Positions 49,413 through 57,754 are shown, numbered from the stretch's first letter. The stretch is 64,000 nt of DNA from Chloropicon primus (GCA_023205875.1 CP060756.1:1054001-1118000), one strand, 5' to 3'. The notes: generated by a model from the letters alone, not told the origin. Numbers and translations: made by a program.

Positions 49413-49710
49413 GGTTCCCCACCACCCTAATGACTCTCCCTCTCTCTCGCCCGTCACTCCTTTTCCCTTCGCGACACCCTGTCGTCTTCCGCGTTGGACT
49501 GGATCACTTCCTTCGCTTGCGCCTTCCACAACGACCGTCTTGCCTCCCCGACCCCTCGCTCCCCTCTCGCCTTCTCTCTCTCTCTCTCTCTCTTCCCGCC
49601 GTCCCAGACAGGAGAGGCGGTTTCAAAGAAAGGCTGGGAGACAAGGAGAGGAGACAGAGAGAGACATTGTTACGAAAAGGGTGAGGAGAGGAGATAGAGA
49701 GAGAGAGAGG

Positions 49711-51003
49711 ATGGTGTCTGCGAGAAGCGCAGTATGCCTGGCTTTGGTGGTTTTGGTGGCAGCCTTGGCGGAGGCGAGAATAGACAAAGTGAAGCTGAAC
49801 CACGACGACAGGTCGGTGATTCTGGTGGCAGAGCCTTTCGGTTTTAACGAGAACGGTGTGATAGAGATGGAGATCTCGAAAGCGACGGTGTTTCTGCCCG
49901 AGGGGTCGCCGCAAGCCGACAAGACGAGGATAGGAGTGGTTCTCGTGACCGACGACGCGGACGCCGAAGTTATGAGGCCTTCGACGGACAGCGGATGCCT
50001 CCTGGACGAGGAGAACGCTCGAGTTCTGTACACCCTCGAGGAGGTCGAGAACAACAGGGCGAAAGACGGGATCTTTTACTACCGGAACTCCATCACGGAG
50101 GGTAGCGGGGGGATTTACTCCCTTTTCTTCGCCAACTGCGTGGAAGACAGCGATGTGACGCTGTCCATGGCCACCTCCCTCTACAACGCTCTGCCAGGCG
50201 GAGGGAAAGACTACCTCTCCGCGGGCAAGAAGCTCCTCCCCGGGGTCTATATGTTCATGTTCATCTGCTCCCTGGCCATGCTTGGCGTGTGGGGCAGCTT
50301 GCTGTCCAAGAGGCGCAACCACGTGCAGCGCATCCACTTCCTCATGCTCGTGCTGATAATCTTCAAGGCCCTAACGCTTCTGTCGCAGTACGGCATGAAC
50401 CACTACATCCAGAAGACCGGCGACCCGGAGGGCTGGAACATCGCGTACTACGTCTTCACGTTCCTTAGGGGGCTGATGTTCTTCACCGTGATCATCTTGC
50501 TGGGGACGGGGTACTCCTACTTCAAGCCCTTCCTCTCCGACAACGAGAAGAAGCTGTTGATGGTGGTGATCCCCCTTCAGGTCCTTGCGAACATCGCCAT
50601 TATCATTATGGACGAGGACAGCCCCGCTGACAGGGACTGGTTCACTTGGAGGGACATCTTCCACCTCCTGGACATCATCTGCTGTTGCGCTGTTCTCTTC
50701 CCGATCGTGTGGTCCATCAAAAGACTCAGGGAAGCTGCTACCACGGACGGGAAGGCTGCCAGGAACATGCAGAAGCTCGCCCTCTTCAAGCAGTTCTACA
50801 TCATGGTCGTCGCCTACGTGTACTTTACTCGAATCATCGTGTACCTGCTGCAGGCGACGCTCCCGTACCAGTACACTTGGCTTGGTGACGCGGCGGGCGA
50901 GGTTGCGACTCTCGCGTTTTACTTGACCACTGGAATCAAGTTCCAGCCAGCCCAGCACAATCCTTACCTTTCCCTTGAAGAGGCAGAGATGGCGGAACTG
51001 TAA
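49711..51003 (+). CDS. GPR107/108 (GOST, lung 7TM) family membrane protein
   Basis: The product has 430 residues. A signal peptide (residues 1-22, cleavage after AEA) is followed by a lumenal beta domain with a conserved Cys pair (SDSGCLLDE-like DSGCLLDEEN, and FANCVED). Seven membrane helices run from about 180 to 415, starting LPGVYMFMFICSLAMLGVW and including FHLLDIICCCAVLFPIVWSI. The tail is acidic. GOST proteins such as GPR107 and plant CAND6/7 cycle between Golgi and endosomes and help retrieve cargo. They are not proven G-protein-coupled receptors. A TGTAA signal lies at 51045-51049. Confidence 0.93.
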   Translation: MVSARSAVCLALVVLVAALAEARIDKVKLNHDDRSVILVAEPFGFNENGVIEMEISKATVFLPEGSPQADKTRIGVVLVTDDADAEVMRPSTDSGCLLDEENARVLYTLEEVENNRAKDGIFYYRNSITEGSGGIYSLFFANCVEDSDVTLSMATSLYNALPGGGKDYLSAGKKLLPGVYMFMFICSLAMLGVWGSLLSKRRNHVQRIHFLMLVLIIFKALTLLSQYGMNHYIQKTGDPEGWNIAYYVFTFLRGLMFFTVIILLGTGYSYFKPFLSDNEKKLLMVVIPLQVLANIAIIIMDEDSPADRDWFTWRDIFHLLDIICCCAVLFPIVWSIKRLREAATTDGKAARNMQKLALFKQFYIMVVAYVYFTRIIVYLLQATLPYQYTWLGDAAGEVATLAFYLTTGIKFQPAQHNPYLSLEEAEMAEL

Positions 51004-51331
51004 GTCCAAGCAATCCTAGCAATAATAATAACAATCGTTAAACGTGTAATGCCGAGCCCTTTGTACCATTAGACACTCCTGTGCTTCCTTCTCCCCTTCG
51101 TGTTTGCTCCACAAACAACAACAAAAAATATGAATTTTCTCCGGTGTCAAGCAAAGGCTGGACCGACCTTGGTGAACCTCGGAGAGAGAGTGTGTGTGTG
51201 CGTCTCTCGATAAGGGTGGGGAGCAGAGACCACGCGGGATTTTCGCTCCATGGCGCTAAAAATTAATCTGAAAGTCTCCTAACTGGCGCCCGTGTTTTGT
51301 TCCAGCCCAGACTGCTATCGGTCGAACCACC
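51004..51331. other. Intergenic region upstream of TPR/PxSAG protein gene
   Basis: This 328-bp region has a TGTAA signal at 51045-51049 and a (GT)n tract near 51192-51200. No gene is recognised. Confidence 0.5.
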
Positions 51332-52783
51332 ATGTCGTCTCCAGTAGTTCGAAAGGAAAGCAGCGAGGTAGAGGAGAAGTTTGTCTCCCTCGTGCTCTTC
51401 ACGGATGAGGAGGAGGACTCCTCGTCGGTGGGCAGGCGGAGCCAGAGCCACAGTGGGGAGGCCGGGCCAACAGCTACGTCCCTGTCGGGGAGGGACCGGG
51501 AGATACTCCAGCTTCGACAAGAGATAGAAGAGACAGAGGCTCTCGCCAAAAAGTATCAGCAGTCCAGGAAGGGCCTGGAGGCCTCGGTCGAGCTGCTGGA
51601 GCAGGTTCTCATGTCCAAGCTTCAGCTTTACGGTCCAGAGGCGGAGGAAGTGTTCGATACGTGCGAGCAGCTCACGCTTGCCTATAACACTTATGCCATG
51701 AAGCTCATCGACAGGGAGGATTACGATGGGGCCCACGAGCTGTTGAAGAAAGCGGAGGTGCTCACCGACAAGGACTCGGAGCTGAGCCGCACGAGGAAAC
51801 CTGTGCTGAGGCTTCGGGCCGTGACATTCAACAATCTTGGTTGTCTTTACAAGCACAGGAGGAACTTTTACACCGCCATAAAGTATCTCGAGAAGGCTCT
51901 GAATATCGAGGAGACCACCTCATACGCCGAGAACCCGGCGTCGACGCACCTCAATCTGTGCGCGACCCTGAGCATGTGCGGGAGGCACGACAAGGCCCTC
52001 TCGTACGCCAACGCGGCATTGAAGATCCTGACCCGGCAGCTGGGCCTCAAAACCCACTCCAAGCTGAGTGACTTCAAGGAAGCGCACGCCCGTGACAAGT
52101 CCAACCAAAAGCTTCTTGGCACCCTGGCGATCGCCTACCACAATGCCGCGACGCAGCACGAGTACCTTAGTCAGTTTGAGGAGGCGATCCACTGCTACAA
52201 CCAAGCCAAAGTCGTTGGAGGGCTTTGCTGGCTGTGCAACAGCCCGATGGCCACCTCGCTGAGGCAGTCCCACGCAGAGTTCAAGGAAAAGCTGTCGAGG
52301 CGGAAGGTACCGGCGAGGGTGGGCCATCCGGGGGCACGGGTCCCGCCTTCGGGACGGAGGCAGAGACCTCAGAGCGCTGGACCGCGGCTGGGGCGGTCCC
52401 CGCAGTCCCTTTCCACCTCCTTCCCCTCATCGTCGTCCAGCGCAGCGGCACTGCCACCAGCCTCGACCAGAAGCCAAAGACTGAGGAAGAAGAGGCCGGC
52501 AAGTGCGGGGCGGGCCAAAAGATTTGCCAAGGTCCCGATAGACACGGTTCGAATATATCGTGGCGAACCCCCCTGGATGCAAAAGGATGCAAAAGAGAAC
52601 CGCTGTGTGGCCCCGACGAAAACGAAACCAGAGTTCGACACCAGGCCTTCTTCGGCCAGTCTCATCGGGAGAGACTCTGACTCTCCCAGCAGCACAAGGA
52701 CAGCGCTGCGGGAGAAAGGCGTGCCGAGATACATGCAAGGAACCGGGGGGAGAAGCAATCGTCTCAGGTCGGCGGTTGTGTAG
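51332..52783 (+). CDS. TPR protein with C-terminal RPxSA motifs (possibly ciliary)
   Basis: The product has 483 residues. An N-terminal coiled coil with GRDREILQLRQEIEETEALA is followed by a set of TPR-like repeats (FNNLGCLYKHRRNFYTAIKYLEKALNIEE, LNLCATLSMCGRHDKALSYA, YHNAATQHEYLSQFEEAIHCY). The C-terminal third is disordered, basic and Ser-rich, with three RPxSA-type motifs (RPQSAGPR, RPASAGRA, RPSSAS). Such RPxSA motifs are frequent in axonemal and microtubule-associated proteins of protists. The closest known arrangements I can think of are uncharacterised TPR proteins of flagellates; a function is not assigned. The start ATG is the first after an in-frame stop. Confidence 0.75.
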   Translation: MSSPVVRKESSEVEEKFVSLVLFTDEEEDSSSVGRRSQSHSGEAGPTATSLSGRDREILQLRQEIEETEALAKKYQQSRKGLEASVELLEQVLMSKLQLYGPEAEEVFDTCEQLTLAYNTYAMKLIDREDYDGAHELLKKAEVLTDKDSELSRTRKPVLRLRAVTFNNLGCLYKHRRNFYTAIKYLEKALNIEETTSYAENPASTHLNLCATLSMCGRHDKALSYANAALKILTRQLGLKTHSKLSDFKEAHARDKSNQKLLGTLAIAYHNAATQHEYLSQFEEAIHCYNQAKVVGGLCWLCNSPMATSLRQSHAEFKEKLSRRKVPARVGHPGARVPPSGRRQRPQSAGPRLGRSPQSLSTSFPSSSSSAAALPPASTRSQRLRKKRPASAGRAKRFAKVPIDTVRIYRGEPPWMQKDAKENRCVAPTKTKPEFDTRPSSASLIGRDSDSPSSTRTALREKGVPRYMQGTGGRSNRLRSAVV

Positions 52784-52879
52784 ACGGATAGCGAGAACAC
52801 GAACTCAAAATAAGTGAATCCAATTGGGTTCAATTTCATCAATTTATATAGTAAGTAGTAAGGACCAATAGGCTGCCTA

Positions 52880-53522
52880 TCAATTATCCAAGAACTTCTT
52901 GGTGGGAATTTTGCCGTCCCCAAAGCCAGAGGGCCCTCTAATAACGTTGCCATTGGAGGCCCCAACGGCAAGACTCGCGGCAGCCCCAACAGCCCCAGCT
53001 CCGAGTCCGAAACCGATACTTCCGCTTCTAATTCCCAGAACAAGCCCGGCGCCCATGGCCCCGTAAGCGCCATTGAAAGCGTCTTCCTTCTGTCTCAGCG
53101 ACTCGGCGATCACGTCACCGGAAGCGAAGGCGAGACCCGCCGACCCGAAAGTCATAGCATAGTCTCCCATCACTCCGAGGACCTGCATGAAGGCCGAAGC
53201 ACGTCCACCCGCTTTGGTAATTTTAATGTTCTGCGAACAAGAACAAGAACAAGAGAGAGAACGAGAGCGAAGAAACACGTGTCAGCCCCTGCTCCCAATG
53301 CCACCCCGCTCGGACGCCACGGACAAGAACGTGAAACGCCGAGGGAGAAAGAGCTGCTCCAGAGTCTCTCTTCAAGAGTCTTCACAAAAAACTTACGCTC
53401 CAGGTCGCTCGCACCGCTCCAAGCGCAGCGCCCGCTACGACGGAGGAGACGAACGCGGATCCTATCCTGGAGACCGCGTCCCCTCCAGCGGACGCCACTC
53501 CCTGTTCTCGTGGGTCTCTCAT
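52880..53522 (-). CDS. Complex I B14.7/NDUFA11 or OEP16-3-like Tim17/22 family protein, two exons
   Basis: Exon 1 is 53522-53397 and exon 2 is 53230-52880, with a GTAAGT...CAG intron, giving 158 residues. Exon 1 ends AGAALGAVRATWS, matching the GAVRATW block of the family. Exon 2 has GDYAMTFGSAGLAFASGD and FNGAYGAMGAGLVLG, the glycine-rich helices of Tim17/22/23 proteins. In plants the closest relatives are the complex I subunit B14.7 (also called OEP16-3), found in the membrane arm of mitochondrial NADH dehydrogenase. A plastid outer-envelope OEP16 role is the alternative. Confidence 0.85.
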
Positions 53523-53904
53523 CGTCGCTTTCCTTTCCTCCTCGAGCTTGTCAAGCCGCCCTTGCCCTAGCAAAGAAAAATTTGTTTCTGGAGAAAGCCA
53601 AGGCCCAGAGGAGGATCATTGAGAGGCAGGCCAGAGAGACGGTGTGTGTGTGTGTATGTGTGTGCGCGCGCGCGTGTGACAGGTGGAGGATCGAAGCCTT
53701 TCTTCTTCAACACTATACATTACAGATGAACTTCTCTTTCGCCCTTGTCAACCAGGTCCGGTGCGGGGGGGGGAAGGGTACGCCCCCGCAAAGGTTGGTG
53801 CTTGGACCACGACTCTTGTTCCGATGCGAGGCCTCACTCTCTCCGAAGCCCCCCCTGCGGCAGGTTCCAGCACAAGGAGTGGGGATGACCCATCCCAAGG
53901 AGGC
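53523..53904. other. Intergenic region downstream of Tctex1 gene
   Basis: This 382-bp region has an alternating GT/GC tract at 53641-53678. No gene is seen. Confidence 0.5.
53641..53678. repeat. Alternating purine-pyrimidine (GT/GC)n tract
   Basis: GT repeats pass into GC repeats and back, a sequence able to form Z-DNA. Confidence 0.8.
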
Positions 53905-54234
53905 TTACACAGCCAACCAGTAGACGGACACAATGCAAAGTATGTGATCGTTCTGCCAGTCCACGGTGATGCAGTCGTCGGTTCTAGGGTCCCAGCTGTA
54001 CGTGCTCGTCACGCACGACCCCGCACCCGCGTTCTGCATAATTTGGCAGGAGACGACGTATTTATACTGCTTCGCTGACTGGGCAAGCCTCTTCAAGCAC
54101 GTCTCCATCACCTTGGCAATCCAGCCGTCCACCTTGTTGTGAATGAAGGTACTTTTCCCCAGAGTGGAACCCACTGCTTCCCTCACAGTGGTCTCTATGT
54201 CGGCCTTGTCCAAACCTGCTGCAGGAATATCCAT
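53905..54234 (-). CDS. Dynein light chain Tctex1/DYNLT
   Basis: The product has 109 residues, the normal family length. It matches DYNLT from end to end, including REAVGSTLG, the helix HNKVDGWIAKVMETCLKRL, the strand KYVVSCQIMQNAGAG, TSTYSWDPRTDDCITVDW and the C-terminal CIVSVYWLA. Tctex1 dimers bind intermediate chains in cytoplasmic and axonemal dyneins. Its presence means the organism retains a dynein, pointing to cilia or dynein transport at some stage. No intron is seen. Confidence 0.96.
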   Translation of the reverse strand: MDIPAAGLDKADIETTVREAVGSTLGKSTFIHNKVDGWIAKVMETCLKRLAQSAKQYKYVVSCQIMQNAGAGSCVTSTYSWDPRTDDCITVDWQNDHILCIVSVYWLAV

Positions 54235-54674
54235 ACTTTCTTCGCGTTCTCTCGCTTCCCCTTCGGTCTCTACTTGTGCCTGCGGAGGTCTTGTTCAAGA
54301 CCCACGTTTCCTTTCGGTGTCCTGTCCTTTTCTCAATCTTCGCAGAAAACCTGTTCTGTGCAGACTCTGTCCCAAAGACTCAACACGAATTGGCTTCCAA
54401 CCAACCCCACCACTGCGGTTCCCTCAGGTTTCCTTGCGAGCCTCCTCCTCTCTCTCTCTCTCTGTCCCTCTCTTTCTCTATGCGCTCTTTTGCGTATTTT
54501 GGTGGTAGGTTTGACTGTCCTCACAAGGAGAGAAGAGAAGCCAAAAGCAAGAGTAAATTCGTGTGTAATGGAGAAGTAACCGCAACAGCTTTCTTCGAGG
54601 GAGGGGGCAACCAACCAGTTGCCCTAGCTGCAACGACGAGTAACTACAACGACGAGTCAAGTTATTGTGTTCAA
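54235..54674. other. Intergenic region upstream of Tctex1
   Basis: This 440-bp region has a (CT)n tract at 54449-54463. Nothing in it resembles the missing N-terminal half of the sterol reductase that follows. Confidence 0.5.
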
Positions 54675-54848
54675 TTATTCCGATTTGTGGGACCCTTTGG
54701 AAAGCGTGCGCTTCCTCACGTCGTCCTGCTGGAAGATGTCCTTGTCCTGGATGGACTGCGAGTGGTAGCTCTGCCTGTTCCCTTTCTTCGCGTCCTGGAA
54801 GGCTTTGTGTCTCACTTGAATCAGCTTCTTCTTCAGCTTTCTATTCAT
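54675..54848 (-). CDS. Possible small basic protein of 57 aa
   Basis: An in-frame TAA directly precedes the ATG at 54848. The frame then stays open with host-like codons (AAG, CTG, GTG, CGC, ACG) to TAA at 54675. It encodes MNRKLKKKLIQVRHKAFQDA then KKGNRQSYHSQSIQDKD and ends TLSKGSHKSE. It is rich in Lys/Arg/Gln and has no match I recognise. Its start lies only 16 bp from the ATG of the sterol-reductase fragment on the other strand, which is a very tight divergent spacing. It may instead be the final exon of a longer minus-strand gene. Confidence 0.4.
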   Translation of the reverse strand: MNRKLKKKLIQVRHKAFQDAKKGNRQSYHSQSIQDKDIFQQDDVRKRTLSKGSHKSE

Positions 54849-55356
54849 TTACTGCCTGCAGAGCATGTACCTGGTGCGGTACAGGAACAAGGAGGAGACC
54901 ACCCACCCGCTCGCGTACAAGCTCATGTGCTACGGCCTCCTGCTCTCGGCTTACTATGTGTGGGACGTGTCGCAGTCTCAAAAAAATCTGTTCCGAGCAA
55001 AGGAGGAGAACGGCGGCGTGTACATCAAGAGAAAGCACGCCTTCCCCCAGCTGCCTTGGAGCGACCTGGAGAAGCCAAAGTACATGAGCACCGAGTGCGG
55101 GTCCAAGCTTCTCGTGGATGGGTTCTGGAAGTACGCGAGGAAAATTCACTACACCTCGGACTTCATCATGGCCTTGACGTGGGGACTGATCTGCGGCTTC
55201 GGGAGCTTTGTCCCTTACTTTTACCCCTTCTTCTTCCTTTGCATGATCCTGCATCGGACGTGGAGGGACACTTCCAGGTGCAAGCACAAGTACGGCAAGG
55301 ATTGGGTCAAGTACTGCGAGCGGGTGCCTTACGTCTTCGTGCCCCGGGTCTTCTAA
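54820..55356 (+). pseudogene. Headless ERG4/ERG24-type sterol reductase (C-terminal part only)
   Basis: The frame is open from 54820 (after TGA at 54817) and the first ATG is at 54865 (163 residues). It matches the last ~40% of sterol C14/C7-reductases: FLFIYCLQSMYLVRY corresponds to the VPFTYSLQARYL segment, and LLVDGFWKYARKIHYTSDF, VPYFYPFFFLCMILHRTWRD and the ending KYGKDWVKYCERVPYVFVP are the NADPH-binding and C-terminal signatures. The first ~250 residues, which carry most membrane helices, are absent upstream in all three frames. It is either a truncated duplicate or a shortened, repurposed protein. The coding frame itself is intact. Confidence 0.65.
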
Positions 55357-55497
55357 GCGGCAGAACAGACAGATCTTTCTTTTTTTGGGATGGGTAGGTT
55401 ACCTACCGTAAGTAACACTCTTGTCTTTTCTAGAATACATGACACAAATCGACAAATCGCCTTTTTGGTTTCACACGCACCGTGCGAGCCCCTCCGG

Positions 55498-56073
55498 TCA
55501 GGCGCCCTCGAACTTTGACGCCAGCGTCACCGGGACCCTGATCGTCTTGGCAGCACCGTTGTTGGACGACGCGAGGAGGTAGCTGAGCTCCACGGTGTAG
55601 GCTCCGGGGTGCGGGAACTCGAACTCCACGTCGTACTTGCCATCCCTCGAGGCGGAGGGATTGCCGAAGTCTTCCGGGTGGACGTGGCCCACCTCAATTC
55701 CAGGAATGTCTGGGTCATCCTCGTCGTACACATGGACGTGGAGAGCGTGTGGCTTGCTGCCCGTGGAGGAAAAGCTTGACAGGTCCTTCCACAGTATCGG
55801 GTTCCCCGTCCCTTTCTCTGTGAGTGCGAACGTCAGCCTCGCCGGAACATCATCTGGTCCCAAACCTCCCTGAAGCTGCTCGACTTTGACGTCGCAGGAT
55901 ACTTCCCTCGCCTCCTCCCTCGCCCAAGTCGATCGGCAGTTCCCCGCCAGATTCCCTAACACTCCCAGCCCACCGAGAGACAGGAAGATCCTCCTCCTCG
56001 CCATCCTCGCAGCCTCGCAGCTCGAGCTCTGCGGCAAGGAGTGAAGGCGCAAGCCCCGGTTTTGCCCCCTCAT
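55498..56073 (-). CDS. His-rich, probably thylakoid-lumen or secreted protein with twin-arginine-like leader
   Basis: The product has 191 residues from the ATG at 56073; a second ATG lies at 56004. The N-terminal part is rich in Ser/Arg, then has ARRRIFLSLGGLGVLGN, which resembles a twin-arginine (RRxFL) signal after a plastid transit peptide. The mature part is a beta-sandwich-like domain with HALHVHVYDEDDPD, EVGHVHPEDFG and FEFPHPGAYTVELSY. The H-x-H and HVHP pattern resembles secreted cupredoxin-like/metal-chaperone domains of bacteria (the HLHP type). A copper- or zinc-binding role is possible but not proven. I do not know its family name. Confidence 0.7.
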   Translation of the reverse strand: MRGQNRGLRLHSLPQSSSCEAARMARRRIFLSLGGLGVLGNLAGNCRSTWAREEAREVSCDVKVEQLQGGLGPDDVPARLTFALTEKGTGNPILWKDLSSFSSTGSKPHALHVHVYDEDDPDIPGIEVGHVHPEDFGNPSASRDGKYDVEFEFPHPGAYTVELSYLLASSNNGAAKTIRVPVTLASKFEGA

Positions 56074-56168
56074 CCTCCACCTTTGTGCGTGGAGCTGAAG
56101 CGCCCTCCAAGCGATGCTAAAGACGCTTGAGCTTCAGCTCCGACGACAGCTCGTGACAGCAGCAATTT

Positions 56169-56210
56169 TACACTTATGCTGAGAGCGATGGTACACTTAT
56201 GCTGAGAGCG
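56169..56210 (+). repeat. Tandem 19-nt repeat, period 23 nt
   Basis: Identical 19-nt units occur at 56169-56187 and 56192-56210, separated by 4 nt, in an AT-rich stretch upstream of the AP2/nuclease gene. Confidence 0.85.
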
Positions 56211-56338
56211 CGAGAAAAAAGAAGACAATTGGTCGCTCGTGCGATTTACGGGTTTGATAACGTTGAGAAAATAAGAGCGGCAACAAAAGGGGAGTTTATA
56301 AATACTACAAAAGCTGTGTTTTTTCCAAAAGTGATCCC

Positions 56339-57667
56339 ATGGCTTTTGGCGGGAATTTTGAAAAAACTAAAAGTAACGGACGGCCGTCGAGGCCGAGGGA
56401 CAGAAGACGGAGCGTGACCATGCCCAAGGGGGTGTTCATTGACAAGCGCCTCAAGAAGCGACGACGCGCCAGCAGTTCAAGACGGAGCGAGACCATGCCC
56501 AAGGGGGTGTTCATTAACAAGCACCGCAAGAAGAAGAAGTACGGAGTGCGTATCGGTCGTCGCAGCTCGATATACTCCGCCACCGTGGCGGAGGCCGTCG
56601 CCGCCCTCGAGGCGTACCGCGCGGGCAAACTCAAGAAGAGGGCGACCGCCCGAGCCGCGCTCGCGGCGAAGCGCGCCCGCAACCTGGCGATCTACGGCCG
56701 GAACTGCGCCACGGAGCGCAAAGTGGCGCTCGCCCTCGTCGCCAGATGGCAGGCGACCATCCCCGGGAGGAGAACGGCGCTCGTGCTAAACGACGGTACG
56801 AAAGCCGACGTGCTCCTCCGCCTGAGCGAGGAGGACGCGTGGCTGCCGGTGCAGCTCAAGACGACGAGCGGCGCCATGAAGGGTAGCCCGAATACGTGGA
56901 ACTTCCACCACGTCACCGGCTACTCGGGGATGCGTGTGGTGTGCTGGCGGTGCGACGTCGGCGACGCGTGGGTGTACAACGGCAACGCGCTGAACGAGCG
57001 CGGCAAGCAGAACCTGAGCGTCACCCCCCGCCGCAAGAACTGTAAGAACTGTACGCTCGCGCTCGCGCGTGGCCTCAACCTCGCCGCGCTCGTGGAATGG
57101 CTGAGCGAGCAGGCCCAGGCCCAGGCCCAGGCCCAGGCCCAGGCCCATCCGTGTCTGTGGACGACCGTCACCGAGCACGCCGCGCGGCACGACTTCGCGT
57201 CCGAGGCCCACGCGCTCGAGATGCGCGGCATCGACGCGTTCAAGGCGAGCTTCCCAAAGCACCGCTACGCCTTCCCCGAGGGACAGAACACCCAAGTCGA
57301 CCTGCTGAAGGATGCGACGACGCGCCAGCAGTTCAAGACGGCGCGCGCGGCGTCTAACGGCGTCGCCGGGTTTATGTGCAACCTGTACACCTACGCCGGG
57401 CGTGACGAGGCGGGCAAGGAGCTGAAAGATCCTTACCCGGCAGGGGCGTTCGACGAGCTAGTGGCGGTGGCGTGGGTGGAAGGCAAAGCATACTTTTGGA
57501 TCATCCCCGCGGCAGAGCTGGAGGCGAATGGGTACCTGCGATCGGAGTCGCAGCCTGGGAAGACCTACCTGAAGCTGCACGCGTCGGAGATTGGCGTGCA
57601 GCCGAACCCGCACGCGCGTAACAAGGCAGACACGTGGACCCACAAGTACTTCCATTCCGCAGCTTAG
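56339..57667 (+). CDS. AP2-like domain protein with two PD-(D/E)XK-type nuclease-like domains (homing-nuclease-like)
   Basis: The product has 442 residues. The first ~25 residues are basic. A tandem pair of MPKGVF motifs follows (about 28 and 53), and the second begins an AP2-like fold (GVFINKHRKKKKYGVRIGRR then ATVAEAVAALEAYRAG). Domain A (about 115-245) has GTKADVLLR and, after a short gap, PVQLKTT. Domain B (about 280-440) has NTQVDLL, then QQFKTA. Both show the D...QxK arrangement of PD-(D/E)XK enzymes such as I-Ssp6803I, so this may be a monomeric two-domain nuclease. The domains are joined by a QAQAQAQA linker encoded by a hexanucleotide repeat (57110-57147). AP2 plus nuclease is typical of selfish homing genes in algae and large DNA viruses. 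It looks whole. Confidence 0.6.
   Translation: MAFGGNFEKTKSNGRPSRPRDRRRSVTMPKGVFIDKRLKKRRRASSSRRSETMPKGVFINKHRKKKKYGVRIGRRSSIYSATVAEAVAALEAYRAGKLKKRATARAALAAKRARNLAIYGRNCATERKVALALVARWQATIPGRRTALVLNDGTKADVLLRLSEEDAWLPVQLKTTSGAMKGSPNTWNFHHVTGYSGMRVVCWRCDVGDAWVYNGNALNERGKQNLSVTPRRKNCKNCTLALARGLNLAALVEWLSEQAQAQAQAQAQAHPCLWTTVTEHAARHDFASEAHALEMRGIDAFKASFPKHRYAFPEGQNTQVDLLKDATTRQQFKTARAASNGVAGFMCNLYTYAGRDEAGKELKDPYPAGAFDELVAVAWVEGKAYFWIIPAAELEANGYLRSESQPGKTYLKLHASEIGVQPNPHARNKADTWTHKYFHSAA
56406..56560 (+). repeat. 75-bp tandem duplication in the AP2/nuclease gene
   Basis: The sequence from 56406 recurs with few changes from 56481, an offset of exactly 75 bp (25 codons), in frame. It encodes the doubled MPKGVF element. 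See findings for an additional out-of-frame copy shared with 57314-57341. Confidence 0.75.
57110..57147 (+). repeat. CAGGCC hexanucleotide repeat coding for Gln-Ala
   Basis: About six copies in frame with the AP2/nuclease gene, forming the linker between its two nuclease-like domains. Confidence 0.9.
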
Positions 57668-57754
57668 CTTTCATCATGCTTTTTTTTTCTCGTCTTCTTC
57701 ATCTTCTCCTCGAGCAACCGATGTCTCTCTCTGTCTCTCTCCCAATCATATATT

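Noticed and set aside
55394-55410. Perfect 7-bp inverted repeat (GGTAGGT ... ACCTACC) after the sterol reductase fragment
   Set aside because: Too short to be a transposon end or a reliable terminator, and there is no partner copy in the window.
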